Below, piece by piece: positions 30,555-39,903 of a stretch of DNA of 62,241 bases. The translations under genes were made by a program, and so were the position numbers. The notes under the pieces are model-generated. The model did not search any database, was not told where the DNA came from, and worked only from the letters and a program-made list of their open reading frames with translations. The first letter of the stretch is position 1. Every line of letters starts with the position of its first letter. The DNA comes from Pseudomonadota bacterium (GTDB lineage Bacteria > Desulfobacterota > Binatia > Binatales > Binataceae): the NCBI GenBank assembly GCA_021324855.1, contig JAJPIG010000008.1, forward strand, positions 1 to 62,241. Direction: 5' to 3'.

Positions 30555-31462
30555 CGCGAATGGTGCGAGTCGGTCAGCTCGATGAATGCGCGATAGCGCG
30601 CGTCGATCTCCTCCCAGCTCAAATCGGCCAGGCGATCGAGCGAGAAACGTTCAACCACGAACGATCCCATTACACTGCCATAGACCACCGCCGTGCGCAG
30701 CACCGACTCGGTGATCTTGCCGTGCCTCGCGATGTAGCCCATGAAACCGCCGGCAAAGGTGTCGCCGGCCCCGGTCGGATCGACCACTTCCTCAAGCGGA
30801 TAGGCCGGCACCGCGAACATCGACTCCTGGCTGAACTGAAGCACGCCGTATTCGCCACGCTTAACGAGAACGGTATCGGGACCCATCTTGAGGATTGCGC
30901 GCCCGGCGCGCACCAGGTTGTGTTCCTGCGCCAGCAGCCGCGCCTCCTGATCGTTGAGCGTCAAGATGTCGACCCGCGGCAGCATCTTAAGCAGGGCGGT
31001 GCGCTCGGTGTTGATCCAGTGGTCCATCGTATCGGCGGCGACCACCTTCGGGCTCTTCATCTGCGAGAGCACGCGCTGCTGAAGCTGCGGCGAGATGTTC
31101 GCGAGGAACAGGAAGTCGGCGCGGCACTGATCGGGCAGCAGCTCGGGCATGAAGTCGGCGAACACGTTGAGCGCGAGATGGAGCGTATCGCGCTGGTTCA
31201 TGTCCTCGTGGTAGCGGCCATGCCAGCGAAAGGTTTCACCCTCGCGCTGAACGAGCCCCCGGATGTCGATCGCCCGCTCGGCGAAGAATTTCAGATGCTC
31301 GTCGCGGAAGTCCTTACCGACCACCGCCACCATGCTGACCGGCGAGAAAAAGCGCGCCGCGACTGAAAAAAAGCTCGCCGAGCCGCCGAGCGCTTCGTCC
31401 ACGCGTCCGAACTGCGTTTCGACGGTGTCGTAACCGATGCTGCCCACCACCACGATGCTCAT
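30539..31462 (-). CDS. PfkB-family carbohydrate/nucleoside kinase
   Basis: A 307-residue ribokinase-fold kinase. It has the N-terminal GGSASFFSVAA substrate-binding motif and the C-terminal DPTGAGDTFAGGF signature with catalytic Asp234. The substrate is unknown: ribokinase-, adenosine kinase- and deoxyribose-kinase-like members share these features. The gene directly follows mtnP (31 bp apart), suggesting a link to the methylthioribose or purine products of methylthioadenosine salvage, but this is inference from position. Confidence 0.85.
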   Translation of the reverse strand: MSIVVVGSIGYDTVETQFGRVDEALGGSASFFSVAARFFSPVSMVAVVGKDFRDEHLKFFAERAIDIRGLVQREGETFRWHGRYHEDMNQRDTLHLALNVFADFMPELLPDQCRADFLFLANISPQLQQRVLSQMKSPKVVAADTMDHWINTERTALLKMLPRVDILTLNDQEARLLAQEHNLVRAGRAILKMGPDTVLVKRGEYGVLQFSQESMFAVPAYPLEEVVDPTGAGDTFAGGFMGYIARHGKITESVLRTAVVYGSVMGSFVVERFSLDRLADLSWEEIDARYRAFIELTDSHHSRWISQ

Positions 31463-31493
31463 CGTGTCGTTACCCTTCCTTGCGCAATTCGCC

Positions 31494-32366
31494 TCATCGG
31501 CGTTTCAGATATTTACCGACGATCAGGTCGAGGTCGGCTGCGGTCTTGGGCGGAATCACTGCGGGGTCGGTGATGATCGCGCCCTCGAGCGCGTGCGGAC
31601 ATGGACAATCGCGGCTGAGCGTTGCAATGCGCGCTGCCAGGTTCACGATCGCGCGCTGTGCGACTTCGACGTTAAGTTTCATCACGCGCAGGATTTCTGC
31701 AATATCGACGGCCGCGACGCTCTGATGCCAGCAATCGTAATCGGTCACCAGCACCAGCGTTGCAAAGCAGATTTCGGCTTCACGCGCGAGCCGCGCCTCC
31801 TGCATCGCCGTCATGCTGATGACGTCGACGCCCCACGAGCGATACAGATTAGACTCGGCGCGGCTCGAAAACTGCGGTCCCTCGATGCAGAGATAGGCGC
31901 CGCCATCCTTAACGCTGGCGCCGGTCGCGCGCGTCGCGGCCACCAACTCGCGGCTGAGCGGTCCGCAGACCGGATCGGCAAGCGAGACATGGCCGACGAT
32001 ACCATTGCCGAAAAAGCTCGAAGGACGCCGGAAGGTCCGATCAATGAACTGGTTCGGCACGATCAAATCGCCTGGCGCGAGATCCTCGCGCATGCTGCCT
32101 GCTGAACTGATCGATACCAGGTACTCGACACCAAGTTGCTTCAGTCCGTATATATTCGCGCGATAATTGATCTCGCTCGGCAGCAGGCGATGCCCGCGGC
32201 CGTGACGTGACAGGAAGACCACTTCCGTCTCGTCGACCCGGCCCAGAAAATATGGATCCGAAGGACGCCCGAACGGAGTGTCGAGTTCGATCTGCTCGAC
32301 CCGCTCAAGCCCCTTCATCTGATAGAAGCCGCTCCCGCCGATCACTCCTAGTCGCTTCGAAGCCAT
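31494..32366 (-). CDS. mtnP: S-methyl-5'-thioadenosine phosphorylase
   Basis: A 290-residue purine nucleoside phosphorylase-family enzyme that splits methylthioadenosine with phosphate into adenine and methylthioribose-1-phosphate. Phosphate- and purine-site blocks are visible: GVIGGSGFY, FLSRHGRGHRLLPSEINYRA, SISSAGSMRED, CIEGPQFSSRAES and MTAMQEARLAREAE. The last block is typical of MTAP. A good ribosome-binding site (GGGAAAGGA) precedes the ATG. A PfkB kinase gene follows. Confidence 0.92.
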   Translation of the reverse strand: MASKRLGVIGGSGFYQMKGLERVEQIELDTPFGRPSDPYFLGRVDETEVVFLSRHGRGHRLLPSEINYRANIYGLKQLGVEYLVSISSAGSMREDLAPGDLIVPNQFIDRTFRRPSSFFGNGIVGHVSLADPVCGPLSRELVAATRATGASVKDGGAYLCIEGPQFSSRAESNLYRSWGVDVISMTAMQEARLAREAEICFATLVLVTDYDCWHQSVAAVDIAEILRVMKLNVEVAQRAIVNLAARIATLSRDCPCPHALEGAIITDPAVIPPKTAADLDLIVGKYLKRR

Positions 32367-32386
32367 TCCCGGTCCTTTCCCTTCTG

Positions 32387-33499
32387 CTAAGAAAGGTGCG
32401 CCTGCGCCGCGCTGCGTCGGTGCTTCAAGGCTTGATCGATACCGCCGTCGCGCTCCGCGTAGAGTTGCCCGCAGGCAGCGGCAATATCGGCGCCGCGGCT
32501 CTCGCGCAAAGTTGCGGTCAAGTTACCCTGCCTCAGAATCGCAAGAAAGTCCTCGACCCGATGCCGCGGACTCGGTTGAAACGGAGCGCCGGGAAATGCA
32601 TTGAAGAACAGGAGATTCACTTTCGCGCGCAGCGGCCGCATTAGCTTGAGAAGCCGGTGGGCATCAGCGGTAGAATCGTTGATGCCGTCGAGCATCACAT
32701 ACTCAAACGTGATTCGATTGCGCCGCGCGACCGGCAGACGCTGACACGCACCGAGCAGATCAGCGAGCGGAAAGCGCCGGTTGATCGGCACGATACGGCT
32801 TCGAAGCTCGTCGGTGGTCGCATGAAGTGAAACCGCGAGGTTCACCTGGAATTCCGCCAGCAGGCGCTCCATCCCTGGAATCAAGCCGACGGTCGAGACC
32901 GTGATACGTCGCGGTGAGATTGCAAGCCCCCAATCCGCCGTCATGATTCCGAGGGTGCGCGCCAGGTTCGGATAGTTTGCCAGCGGCTCGCCCATCCCCA
33001 TGAAGACAAAATTCGTGAGCCGCTCGTCGCCGGTCAATTCTCGCCGGGCGGCCAGCACCTGGCCGGCCATTTCGGCCGCGGTCAGGTTCCGATGGAGCCC
33101 CATCCGCGCCGTCGCGCAGAACTCGCATCCCATCGCGCACCCGACCTGACTTGAGAGGCAAAGCGTGAGCCGGTCGCCAGCCGGAATGATTACGCCCTCA
33201 ATCGCCTCGCCATCGCGAAGCGCGACCAGGAGCTTGCGCGTGCCGTCCGCGGAGCGCGCTGAGATCGCGCGAGGGATCGCGACGGTGAATTCCGCCGCGA
33301 GCCGATTGCGCAGCAATGTCGGCACATCGCGCATCACGTCGAACGATTCTGCGCCGCGCGCCCAAACCCATTTCATAATCTGGCGCGCGCGGAAGCTGCG
33401 CTCGCCGCTGGCGATCACGAATTCGGAAAGCTCCTCGAGCGTGAGAGCGCGCAGTTCGCGCAGCGCGTATGGCATAGCGTTTTCGACGCGGTAGATCAC
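32387..33499 (-). CDS. rlmN: 23S rRNA / tRNA adenine C2-methyltransferase RlmN
   Basis: A 370-residue radical-SAM methyltransferase for A2503 of 23S rRNA (and A37 of some tRNAs). The cluster motif CAMGCEFC (C-x3-C-x2-C) binds the 4Fe-4S cluster, followed by VFMGMGEPLANYPNL and a C-terminal resolving cysteine near RESRGADIAAACGQL. The frame begins at GTG 33499; an in-frame ATG at 33475 (MPYALRELRALTLEEL) is an equally good start. It lies 51 bp after the small membrane protein gene. Confidence 0.95.
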   Translation of the reverse strand: MIYRVENAMPYALRELRALTLEELSEFVIASGERSFRARQIMKWVWARGAESFDVMRDVPTLLRNRLAAEFTVAIPRAISARSADGTRKLLVALRDGEAIEGVIIPAGDRLTLCLSSQVGCAMGCEFCATARMGLHRNLTAAEMAGQVLAARRELTGDERLTNFVFMGMGEPLANYPNLARTLGIMTADWGLAISPRRITVSTVGLIPGMERLLAEFQVNLAVSLHATTDELRSRIVPINRRFPLADLLGACQRLPVARRNRITFEYVMLDGINDSTADAHRLLKLMRPLRAKVNLLFFNAFPGAPFQPSPRHRVEDFLAILRQGNLTATLRESRGADIAAACGQLYAERDGGIDQALKHRRSAAQAHLS

Positions 33500-33550
33500 T
33501 GCAGCCTATTGTAATCGAAAATCGGACGTCGCGAACGAGCCGATCCCGTC

Positions 33551-33814
33551 CTACAGATAGGTGAGCAGCTCATAGGCGAAATAGACGAACAGGCAGAGCA
33601 GCATAAATTCGTCGAGCAGCAGCACGCAATGGCGAATCAATCCCTCCGGCAACAGGCGCTGAACTACAAATCCGACGAACCAGAACAGCACCACCGCAAC
33701 GATGATCGCGCTGGTGTGATGCGTCAGCAGCTTGATCGCTTCAAAATTGACCCAGTCGGAAAGTTCGTGCTTCCGCACGATGCTGTCGCGGAAGACGAAT
33801 GTAGGTGGACTCAT
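33551..33814 (-). CDS. Small two-helix membrane protein, unknown
   Basis: An 87-residue protein with two strong membrane segments (about 35-53 and 61-83) after a hydrophilic N-terminus (FVFRDSIVRKHELSDWVNF). Its ATG lies 4 bp after the ndk stop, so it is very probably translated from the TCA-cycle operon mRNA. I do not recognise the family. Placement after icd-mdh-sucCD-ndk could indicate a membrane anchor or accessory factor, but nothing in the sequence proves it. Confidence 0.65.
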   Translation of the reverse strand: MSPPTFVFRDSIVRKHELSDWVNFEAIKLLTHHTSAIIVAVVLFWFVGFVVQRLLPEGLIRHCVLLLDEFMLLCLFVYFAYELLTYL

Positions 33815-33818
33815 CCGC

Positions 33819-34238
33819 TCAAACGATTTCGAGCGCGCTGAAGAAAAACGGAATCTCGCGTGCTGCCGTCTCGGCTGCGTCTGAGCCGTGCACCGCGTTT
33901 TGTTCGACGTCGATACCGAACTGTTTGCGAATCGTGCCGACGGCTGCTTTCGCGGGATCGGTCGCGCCCATCAGATCACGCCAGCGAGCGATTGCATTTT
34001 CGCCTTCGAGGACGGCCACCACGACCGGCCCCGATGACATGTACGCGCAAAGCGACCCATAGAAGGGCCGCGCTCGATGAATTTCATAGAACAATTCCGC
34101 CTGCGCTGTCGCAAGGCGCATCATGCGCAGTCCGCGCACCATCAACCCCGCCGCTTGGATCTGCTTCAGGATGTCGCCGATGAAGCCGCGCCGGACCGCA
34201 TCCGGTTTGATGATCGCCAGAGTCCGTTCGATAGCCAT
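33819..34238 (-). CDS. ndk: Nucleoside diphosphate kinase
   Basis: A 139-residue kinase transferring phosphate from ATP to NDPs through a phosphohistidine. The phosphorylated His117 is in NAVHGSDAAETA, and RTLAIIKPDAVRRG and YMSSGPVVVAVLEGENA are canonical. It starts immediately after the sucD stop with no gap. The link to succinyl-CoA synthetase makes sense, since Ndk equilibrates GTP and ATP made by that enzyme. Confidence 0.97.
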   Translation of the reverse strand: MAIERTLAIIKPDAVRRGFIGDILKQIQAAGLMVRGLRMMRLATAQAELFYEIHRARPFYGSLCAYMSSGPVVVAVLEGENAIARWRDLMGATDPAKAAVGTIRKQFGIDVEQNAVHGSDAAETAAREIPFFFSALEIV

Positions 34239-35117
34239 CTAAGCCGCCTTGTCGAGCACGTCTTTCATGGTCGAGCCGAGATCCGCCGGGCTCATCGCGA
34301 CTGCGATGCCGGCGGCGCGCAACGCTGCTATTTTGTCGGCCGCACCGCCGTGCCCACCTGAGATGATGGCCCCCGCATGACCCATCCGTCGGCCCTTGGG
34401 AGCGGTCTGCCCGGCGATGAACGCGACCACCGGTTTCTTAAAGTTCTGCTTGATATATTGCGCCGCCTCTTCCTCCGCCGTTCCGCCGATCTCGCCGATC
34501 AGGATGACCGCGTGTGTTTCCGGATCGCGATTGAAAAGTTCCAGCACCTCGATGTGTCCAGTCCCGACGATCGGATCACCGCCGATACCGACACAGCTCG
34601 ATTGCCCGATGCCCAGTTGGGTCAGTTGATGGACGGCCTCGTACGTCAGCGTGCCCGAGCGTGAAACTACGCCAACATGACCCGGCGTATGAATGTACCC
34701 GGGCATGATGCCGATCTTGCACTGCCCTGGCGTGATCACGCCGGGGCAGTTTGGCCCGATAAGCCGGCTCTTGCTGCTCTTCAGATAATGCTTGACGCGA
34801 ACCATATCGAGCACGGGCACGCCCTCCGTGATGCAGATCACGAGCTCGATTCCCGCCGCGATCGCTTCCAGCATCGCATCGCCGGCAAACGCCGGCGGCA
34901 CATAGATTACCGTCGCGTTGCACCCGGTGGCGCGCCGCGCCGCTTCGACGGTGTCGAAAATCGGAATGCCCTCGAAATCGGTGCCGCCCTTGCCGGGCAC
35001 CACGCCGGCGACCATCTGCGTGCCGTACTCGCGGCAGGCGCGCGTGTGAAATTGTCCCGTCGCGCCGGTGATGCCCTGGGTCAGCACGCGCGTGTTCTTG
35101 TCGACCAGAATACTCAT
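34239..35117 (-). CDS. sucD: Succinyl-CoA synthetase alpha subunit
   Basis: A 292-residue alpha chain with a CoA-binding Rossmann domain ([20 protein letters not shown]) and a ligase domain carrying the phosphohistidine in [15 protein letters not shown]. It forms the enzyme that converts succinyl-CoA to succinate with nucleotide triphosphate formation. The ATG overlaps the sucC stop by 4 bp (ATGA). Confidence 0.97.
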   Translation of the reverse strand: MSILVDKNTRVLTQGITGATGQFHTRACREYGTQMVAGVVPGKGGTDFEGIPIFDTVEAARRATGCNATVIYVPPAFAGDAMLEAIAAGIELVICITEGVPVLDMVRVKHYLKSSKSRLIGPNCPGVITPGQCKIGIMPGYIHTPGHVGVVSRSGTLTYEAVHQLTQLGIGQSSCVGIGGDPIVGTGHIEVLELFNRDPETHAVILIGEIGGTAEEEAAQYIKQNFKKPVVAFIAGQTAPKGRRMGHAGAIISGGHGGAADKIAALRAAGIAVAMSPADLGSTMKDVLDKAA

Positions 35118-36292
35118 CGATTTGCGCCTCGCCCCCCGATCGCCTCGACCACCCGGCGCGCCGCATCGGCCATATCGTTGGCAGTAATCACCTTGATGCC
35201 CGAGTCCTTCAGAATCTGCTTGCCGCGATCGACGTTTGTCCCCTCCATCCGCACCACCAGCGGCAGCTTTAGTTGGACCTGCCGCGCAGCCTCGACTACG
35301 CCCTCCGCCAACACGTCGCAGCGCATGATGCCGCCGAAGATGTTGATCAGCACGGCTTTCACACGCTCGTCCGAGAGCAGAATCCTGAAGGCCGCCGCGA
35401 CCTTCTCCGCGTTGGCTCCGCCGCCCACATCGAGAAAGTTCGCGGGCTCGGCGCCGGCCTGCTTCACGATATCCATGGTGGCCATCGCGAGCCCCGCGCC
35501 GTTCACCATGCAGCCGATCGTGCCGTCGAGATGTACGTAATTCAGGTCGTATTTCGATGCTTCGATCTCGGCCGGGTCCTCCTCGTTGGGATCGCGAAGC
35601 TCGCGAATCTCCGGATGACGAAACAGGCCGTTGTCGTCGAATGACATCTTCGCATCGAGGCAGATCACGTGACCGTCGGCGGTGACGACCAGCGGATTGA
35701 TCTCAATCAATGATGCGTCGGTGGCCCAGAACGCCTTGTACAGCGAAGTCGCCAGCGCGACGAACTGATTGACCTGCTTGTCCTTCAATCCAAGCGCGAA
35801 CGCCGCCTTGCGAGCCTGGAACGAAGCCAGCCCGACCAGCGGATCGATCGGTTCCGAAATCACTTTCTCAGGCGTCTTCGCCGCGACCTCCTCGATTTCC
35901 ATCCCGCCTTCGCTGCTGACGATGATCGAGACGGTCGCCGCTTTGCGATCGACGACCATTCCCAGATAGAGCTCACGCGCGATCTGACTCGCCTGCTCGA
36001 CGTAGACGCGCCTGACCACCCTACCCTGCGGTCCGGTCTGGTGCGTAATCAGCGGCTTGCCGAGAATTTTCGCGGCAAACTCGCGCGCCTCATCTGCGCT
36101 CGATACCAACTTTACGCCGCCTGCCTTCCCACGGCCGCCGGCATGAATCTGCGCCTTCACAACAGCCTTCGGCTGACCAAGCGTCGTAAACGCGGCAGCG
36201 GCTTCGTGAGGCGTCGACGCGACCTGCCCCTTGGGTACCGGTGCTCCGAAGCGAGCAAGCACCTGCTTGGCTTGGAACTCGTGGATGTTCAT
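35114..36292 (-). CDS. sucC: Succinyl-CoA synthetase beta subunit
   Basis: A 392-residue ATP-grasp subunit ([20 protein letters not shown] at the start; [31 protein letters not shown] near the C-terminus). It binds nucleotide and succinate and pairs with SucD. Its ATG overlaps the mdh stop and its stop overlaps the sucD start (both ATGA), which suggests coupled, equimolar translation. Confidence 0.97.
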   Translation of the reverse strand: MNIHEFQAKQVLARFGAPVPKGQVASTPHEAAAAFTTLGQPKAVVKAQIHAGGRGKAGGVKLVSSADEAREFAAKILGKPLITHQTGPQGRVVRRVYVEQASQIARELYLGMVVDRKAATVSIIVSSEGGMEIEEVAAKTPEKVISEPIDPLVGLASFQARKAAFALGLKDKQVNQFVALATSLYKAFWATDASLIEINPLVVTADGHVICLDAKMSFDDNGLFRHPEIRELRDPNEEDPAEIEASKYDLNYVHLDGTIGCMVNGAGLAMATMDIVKQAGAEPANFLDVGGGANAEKVAAAFRILLSDERVKAVLINIFGGIMRCDVLAEGVVEAARQVQLKLPLVVRMEGTNVDRGKQILKDSGIKVITANDMADAARRVVEAIGGRGANR

Positions 36293-37239
36293 GGTGTTGC
36301 CTGGCCGGCGAGCGCGCGATCCATCGCTTCGACCAGCTCGCGCACGTGCCCGACCGATTTCTGAAACGCTTCCTTCTCGGCCGGCGTAAGTTCGATTTCG
36401 ATCACGCGCTCAACGCCGCCCGCCCCGATCACCACCGGCACCCCGGCGTACAGTCCGCGCACGCCGTACTCGCCTTCGAGATACGCAGCACACGGCAGGA
36501 TCGCTTTGCGATCATGGATGAACGCGTCGACCATCTTGTAGGCTGCGGCGCCCGCCGCGTAATACGACGAGGTCTTCATCAGGTTTACAACCTCGCCGCC
36601 GCCGTTGCGCGTGCGCGTTTCAATTTCATCCAATCGCTTCGGATTGATGTAACGCTCGACCGGCACGCCGCCCACCGATGTATAACTGCGCACCGGCACC
36701 ATGTCATCGCCATGGCCGCCCAGCACCATCGCGCTCACGCTCTCGACCGCGACGCCGAGTTCGTCCGCGATGAAGGTCCGATGGCGCGCGGAATCGAGCA
36801 CGCCCGCCTGGCCGACCACGCGATGCTTGGGGAAGCCGGTCGCGCGCTTGATCTGCGTGACCATCGCATCGAGCGGGTTGGTCACCACGATCACCAGCGA
36901 GTTCGGTGCATGCTGCTTGATCGCCGCGCCGACCGTATTCATCACGCCGGCGTTGATCTTCAGCAGGTCGTCGCGGCTCATCCCGGGCTTGCGCGGCGAT
37001 CCCGAGGTCACCACGCAGCAGTCCGCGCCCGCGATATCGGCGATATTGGTTGTGCCTGTGACCTTGAGATCGATGTTCAGCACCGGGCCCGACTCGAACA
37101 TGTCGAGCGCCTTACCCTGCGGCAGGCCATCGATGATGTCGTAGAGAATGATGTCGCCGAGTTGAGAGAGATAGCAAAGGAAGGCGCAGGTCGCGCCGAC
37201 ATTGCCCGATCCGATGAATGCGATTTTCTTCCGTGCCAT
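36289..37239 (-). CDS. mdh: Malate dehydrogenase (LDH-like type)
   Basis: A 316-residue NAD-dependent dehydrogenase. The Rossmann motif [13 protein letters not shown] is near the N-terminus. The substrate loop has [16 protein letters not shown]; Arg residues at malate-specific positions fit MDH better than lactate dehydrogenase. The catalytic His is in [12 protein letters not shown]. It lies 42 bp after icd and overlaps sucC, giving an icd-mdh-sucCD order. Confidence 0.95.
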   Translation of the reverse strand: MARKKIAFIGSGNVGATCAFLCYLSQLGDIILYDIIDGLPQGKALDMFESGPVLNIDLKVTGTTNIADIAGADCCVVTSGSPRKPGMSRDDLLKINAGVMNTVGAAIKQHAPNSLVIVVTNPLDAMVTQIKRATGFPKHRVVGQAGVLDSARHRTFIADELGVAVESVSAMVLGGHGDDMVPVRSYTSVGGVPVERYINPKRLDEIETRTRNGGGEVVNLMKTSSYYAAGAAAYKMVDAFIHDRKAILPCAAYLEGEYGVRGLYAGVPVVIGAGGVERVIEIELTPAEKEAFQKSVGHVRELVEAMDRALAGQATP

Positions 37240-37281
37240 TTTTCCAGACAGCTTTGATTCGAGATTGCCGCGCGAGCCGGC

Positions 37282-38529
37282 TTACATGTTGTCGACGATG
37301 GCCTTGCCGAACTCCGAGCATTTGAGCAGCTTCGCGCCGGTCATCAGGCGCTCGAAGTCGTAGGTAACAGTCTTGTTGGCGATCGTTTTCTCCAGGCCGC
37401 GTACGATCGCGTCCGCCGCCTCCTGCCAACCGAGATGCTCGAACATCAGAACACCCGACAGAATTACCGAGCCGGGGTTCACCTTATCCTGGTCCGCGTA
37501 CTTGGGAGCGGTGCCATGCGTCGCCTCGAAGATCGCGTGGCCCGTGATGTAGTTGATGTTAGCGCCGGGTGCGATGCCGATGCCGCCGACCTGCGCCGCG
37601 AGCGCATCGGAAAGATAATCGCCGTTGAGATTCGGCGCCGCGACCACGTCGAACTCCTCGGGACGGGTCAGCACTTGCTGCAGCGTGATGTCGGCGATCG
37701 CGTCCTTCACGAGGATCTGGCCGGCGGGCGGCTTGCCGTTGCAATCGTCCCATCCGATCGCGCGCCCCTGGTACTCGCGCTTGACCAGCGCATAACCCCA
37801 ATCGCGGAACGCGCCCTCGGTGAACTTCATGATGTTCCCCTTGTGCACGATCGTGAGGCTCTTGCGCTTGCGTGCGATCGTGTAATCGAGCGCCGCGCGA
37901 ATCAGTCGCTCGGTGCCTTCGATCGAGATGGGCTTGATGCCGATTCCCGAGGTCTTCGGGAAGCGAATCTTGGTTACGCCCATCTCCCGCTGCAGGAAAT
38001 CAATGACCTTCCTGACCTCGGGCGTGCCTTCAGCCCATTCCACGCCCGCATAAATGTCCTCGGTGTTCTCGCGGAAGATAACGACGTCGAGCTTCTCGGG
38101 ATGGCGCACCGGGCTCGGCACGCCCTGGAACCATCGCACCGGCCGCAGGCAGACATAGAGATCGAGCAACTGTCTGAGCGCGACATTGAGCGATCGGATT
38201 CCTCCACCTACCGGCGTCGTCAGCGGGCCCTTGATTCCGACCAGATAATCCTTGAACGCTTCGACTGTATCGTCGGGCAGCCACGTGTTGAACTGTTTGA
38301 AGGCTTTCTCGCCGGCGAACACTTCCATCCAGACAATGCGTCGCTTACCGCCGTAGACCTTGCGCACCGCGTTGTCAAAGACGTATTGCGAGGCGCGCCA
38401 GATGTCGCGCCCGGTGCCGTCGCCTTCAATAAACGGGATCACGGGCTGATTCGGCACTTCGAGCTTGCCGCCGCTGCCGAGCGTTATCTTCTCCCCTTCG
38501 GAAGGTACTTTGATCGTCTTGTATGCCAT
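37282..38529 (-). CDS. icd: Isocitrate dehydrogenase (NADP-type)
   Basis: A 415-residue enzyme of the E. coli-like homodimeric class, decarboxylating isocitrate to 2-oxoglutarate. Blocks seen are [32 protein letters not shown] (isocitrate site with the regulatory-position serine), [32 protein letters not shown] and [12 protein letters not shown]. It is the first gene of the TCA set, with a candidate promoter in the 158-bp divergent region shared with the acyl-CoA dehydrogenase gene. Confidence 0.96.
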   Translation of the reverse strand: MAYKTIKVPSEGEKITLGSGGKLEVPNQPVIPFIEGDGTGRDIWRASQYVFDNAVRKVYGGKRRIVWMEVFAGEKAFKQFNTWLPDDTVEAFKDYLVGIKGPLTTPVGGGIRSLNVALRQLLDLYVCLRPVRWFQGVPSPVRHPEKLDVVIFRENTEDIYAGVEWAEGTPEVRKVIDFLQREMGVTKIRFPKTSGIGIKPISIEGTERLIRAALDYTIARKRKSLTIVHKGNIMKFTEGAFRDWGYALVKREYQGRAIGWDDCNGKPPAGQILVKDAIADITLQQVLTRPEEFDVVAAPNLNGDYLSDALAAQVGGIGIAPGANINYITGHAIFEATHGTAPKYADQDKVNPGSVILSGVLMFEHLGWQEAADAIVRGLEKTIANKTVTYDFERLMTGAKLLKCSEFGKAIVDNM

Positions 38530-38602
38530 CTCCGTTTTCGACTCGCCCTGCTGATTGATTCGGCCCCGAGTCGGGACCGCCGGCTGCCAGAAGAGTCACG
38601 CT

Positions 38603-38632
38603 ATTAACATCCGAAAGGCCGCTTCCGATCAA
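38603..38632 (-). promoter_or_regulatory. Possible promoter of the icd-mdh-sucCD operon
   Basis: A TTGATC (-35, 38627-38632) and GTTAAT (-10, 38603-38608) are spaced by 18 bp, about 70 bp before the icd ATG. It is a moderate sigma-70-type match, located in the divergent intergenic region. Confidence 0.4.
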
Positions 38633-38687
38633 GAACTGCCGCGATCGTTGAAAACCGCCGCCATCCTTCTTAAAACAGAACATCACG

Positions 38688-39893
38688 ATGGACTTCAGCT
38701 ACACACCTGAACAGGAAGCCTTTCGTGCCGAGTTGCGCGCCTTCCTCGAGCGCCAGCACGCGGAGCTCTTCGGCCGCCAGGGACTCGCGAGCAACAGCGT
38801 CAGCTTTCTCGACGTCACCGACGACGCCGATTGGGAGCGGCTGATGGAATACCATCGGCGGCTCTACAACGCGGGCTACCTCGCGCTCCATTGGCCGAAG
38901 GAATACGGCGGCGCCGGCGCCGATCCGGTCACGCTCGCGATCTATCAGGATGAAGTCCTTCGCCTGGGACTGCCGATGTACGGCGCAAACCAGGTCGCGA
39001 TCGATCGTATCGGCCCGACCATTATTCTGATGGGCACCGAGGAGCAGCGCCGCCGCTATCTGCCGAAGATGTTGACTGGCGAGGAGATCTGGTCGCAGGG
39101 TTATTCGGAACCGAACGCTGGCTCAGACCTCGCCTCGCTTCGCACCAGCGCGGTAATCGACGGCGATCATTTTGTCGTTAACGGACAGAAGGTATGGACC
39201 AGCGTCGCGCATCGCTCGGACTTTCAATGCCTGCTGGTGCGCACCGATTTCAACGCTCCCAAGCATCGCGGGATTTCGTACCTGCTGGTTGACATGCACT
39301 CGCCCGGCATCACTATTCGTCCGCTGGTTCAGATCACCGGCGAGCGCGGCTTCAATGAAGTTTTCTATGACAACGTGCGGGTGCCGCGGAAAAATCTGGT
39401 CGGCGAGTTGAACCAGGGATGGCAGGTATCGATCGCAACGCTCATGTATGAGCGGATTTCCGGCGGCGCGCGGCATCCGGTCGAGCGCGATCTCGAGCGA
39501 TTGATCGAAGTCACGCGGCGCGTGGAGTTCGGTGGAATGCCGGCGCATCGGCATCCGTATGTCCGTGAAAAGCTCGCTCAGTTTTCGATCGAAGCACGCG
39601 CGCTCAGGCTCGCGCGCTATCGCGCGCTGACCGCGATGGGAAAGAAGGCGCCCGGCCCGGAAAGCTCGTTCGGAAAGCTGCTCGCGACCGAGATCAATCT
39701 GCGGCTCGCTCTGTTTGCTGATGAACTGCTCGGGCCCTACAACGGTCTCGCGCCCGACTCGATCGGCGCGGTCGACGGCGGTCGGTGGTCGCAGAAGCTG
39801 ATCGGTGCGCGCGCCCTGACGATCGCCGCGGGGTCAAGCGAGATCCAGCACAACATCATCGGCGAGCGGATTCTCGGGCTGCCGAAGGATTGA
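38688..39893 (+). CDS. Acyl-CoA dehydrogenase
   Basis: A 401-residue flavoprotein oxidising acyl-CoA to enoyl-CoA. The N-terminal helical domain starts FSYTPEQEAFRAELRAFLE. FAD-binding blocks WSQGYSEPNAGSDLASLRT and NGQKVWTSVAH are in the middle, and the C-terminus ends IQHNIIGERILGLPKD. Substrate chain length or branching cannot be told. It is transcribed divergently from icd and converges with fahA (10 bp apart). Confidence 0.92.
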   Translation: MDFSYTPEQEAFRAELRAFLERQHAELFGRQGLASNSVSFLDVTDDADWERLMEYHRRLYNAGYLALHWPKEYGGAGADPVTLAIYQDEVLRLGLPMYGANQVAIDRIGPTIILMGTEEQRRRYLPKMLTGEEIWSQGYSEPNAGSDLASLRTSAVIDGDHFVVNGQKVWTSVAHRSDFQCLLVRTDFNAPKHRGISYLLVDMHSPGITIRPLVQITGERGFNEVFYDNVRVPRKNLVGELNQGWQVSIATLMYERISGGARHPVERDLERLIEVTRRVEFGGMPAHRHPYVREKLAQFSIEARALRLARYRALTAMGKKAPGPESSFGKLLATEINLRLALFADELLGPYNGLAPDSIGAVDGGRWSQKLIGARALTIAAGSSEIQHNIIGERILGLPKD

Positions 39894-39903
39894 AACGAAG
39901 CGT

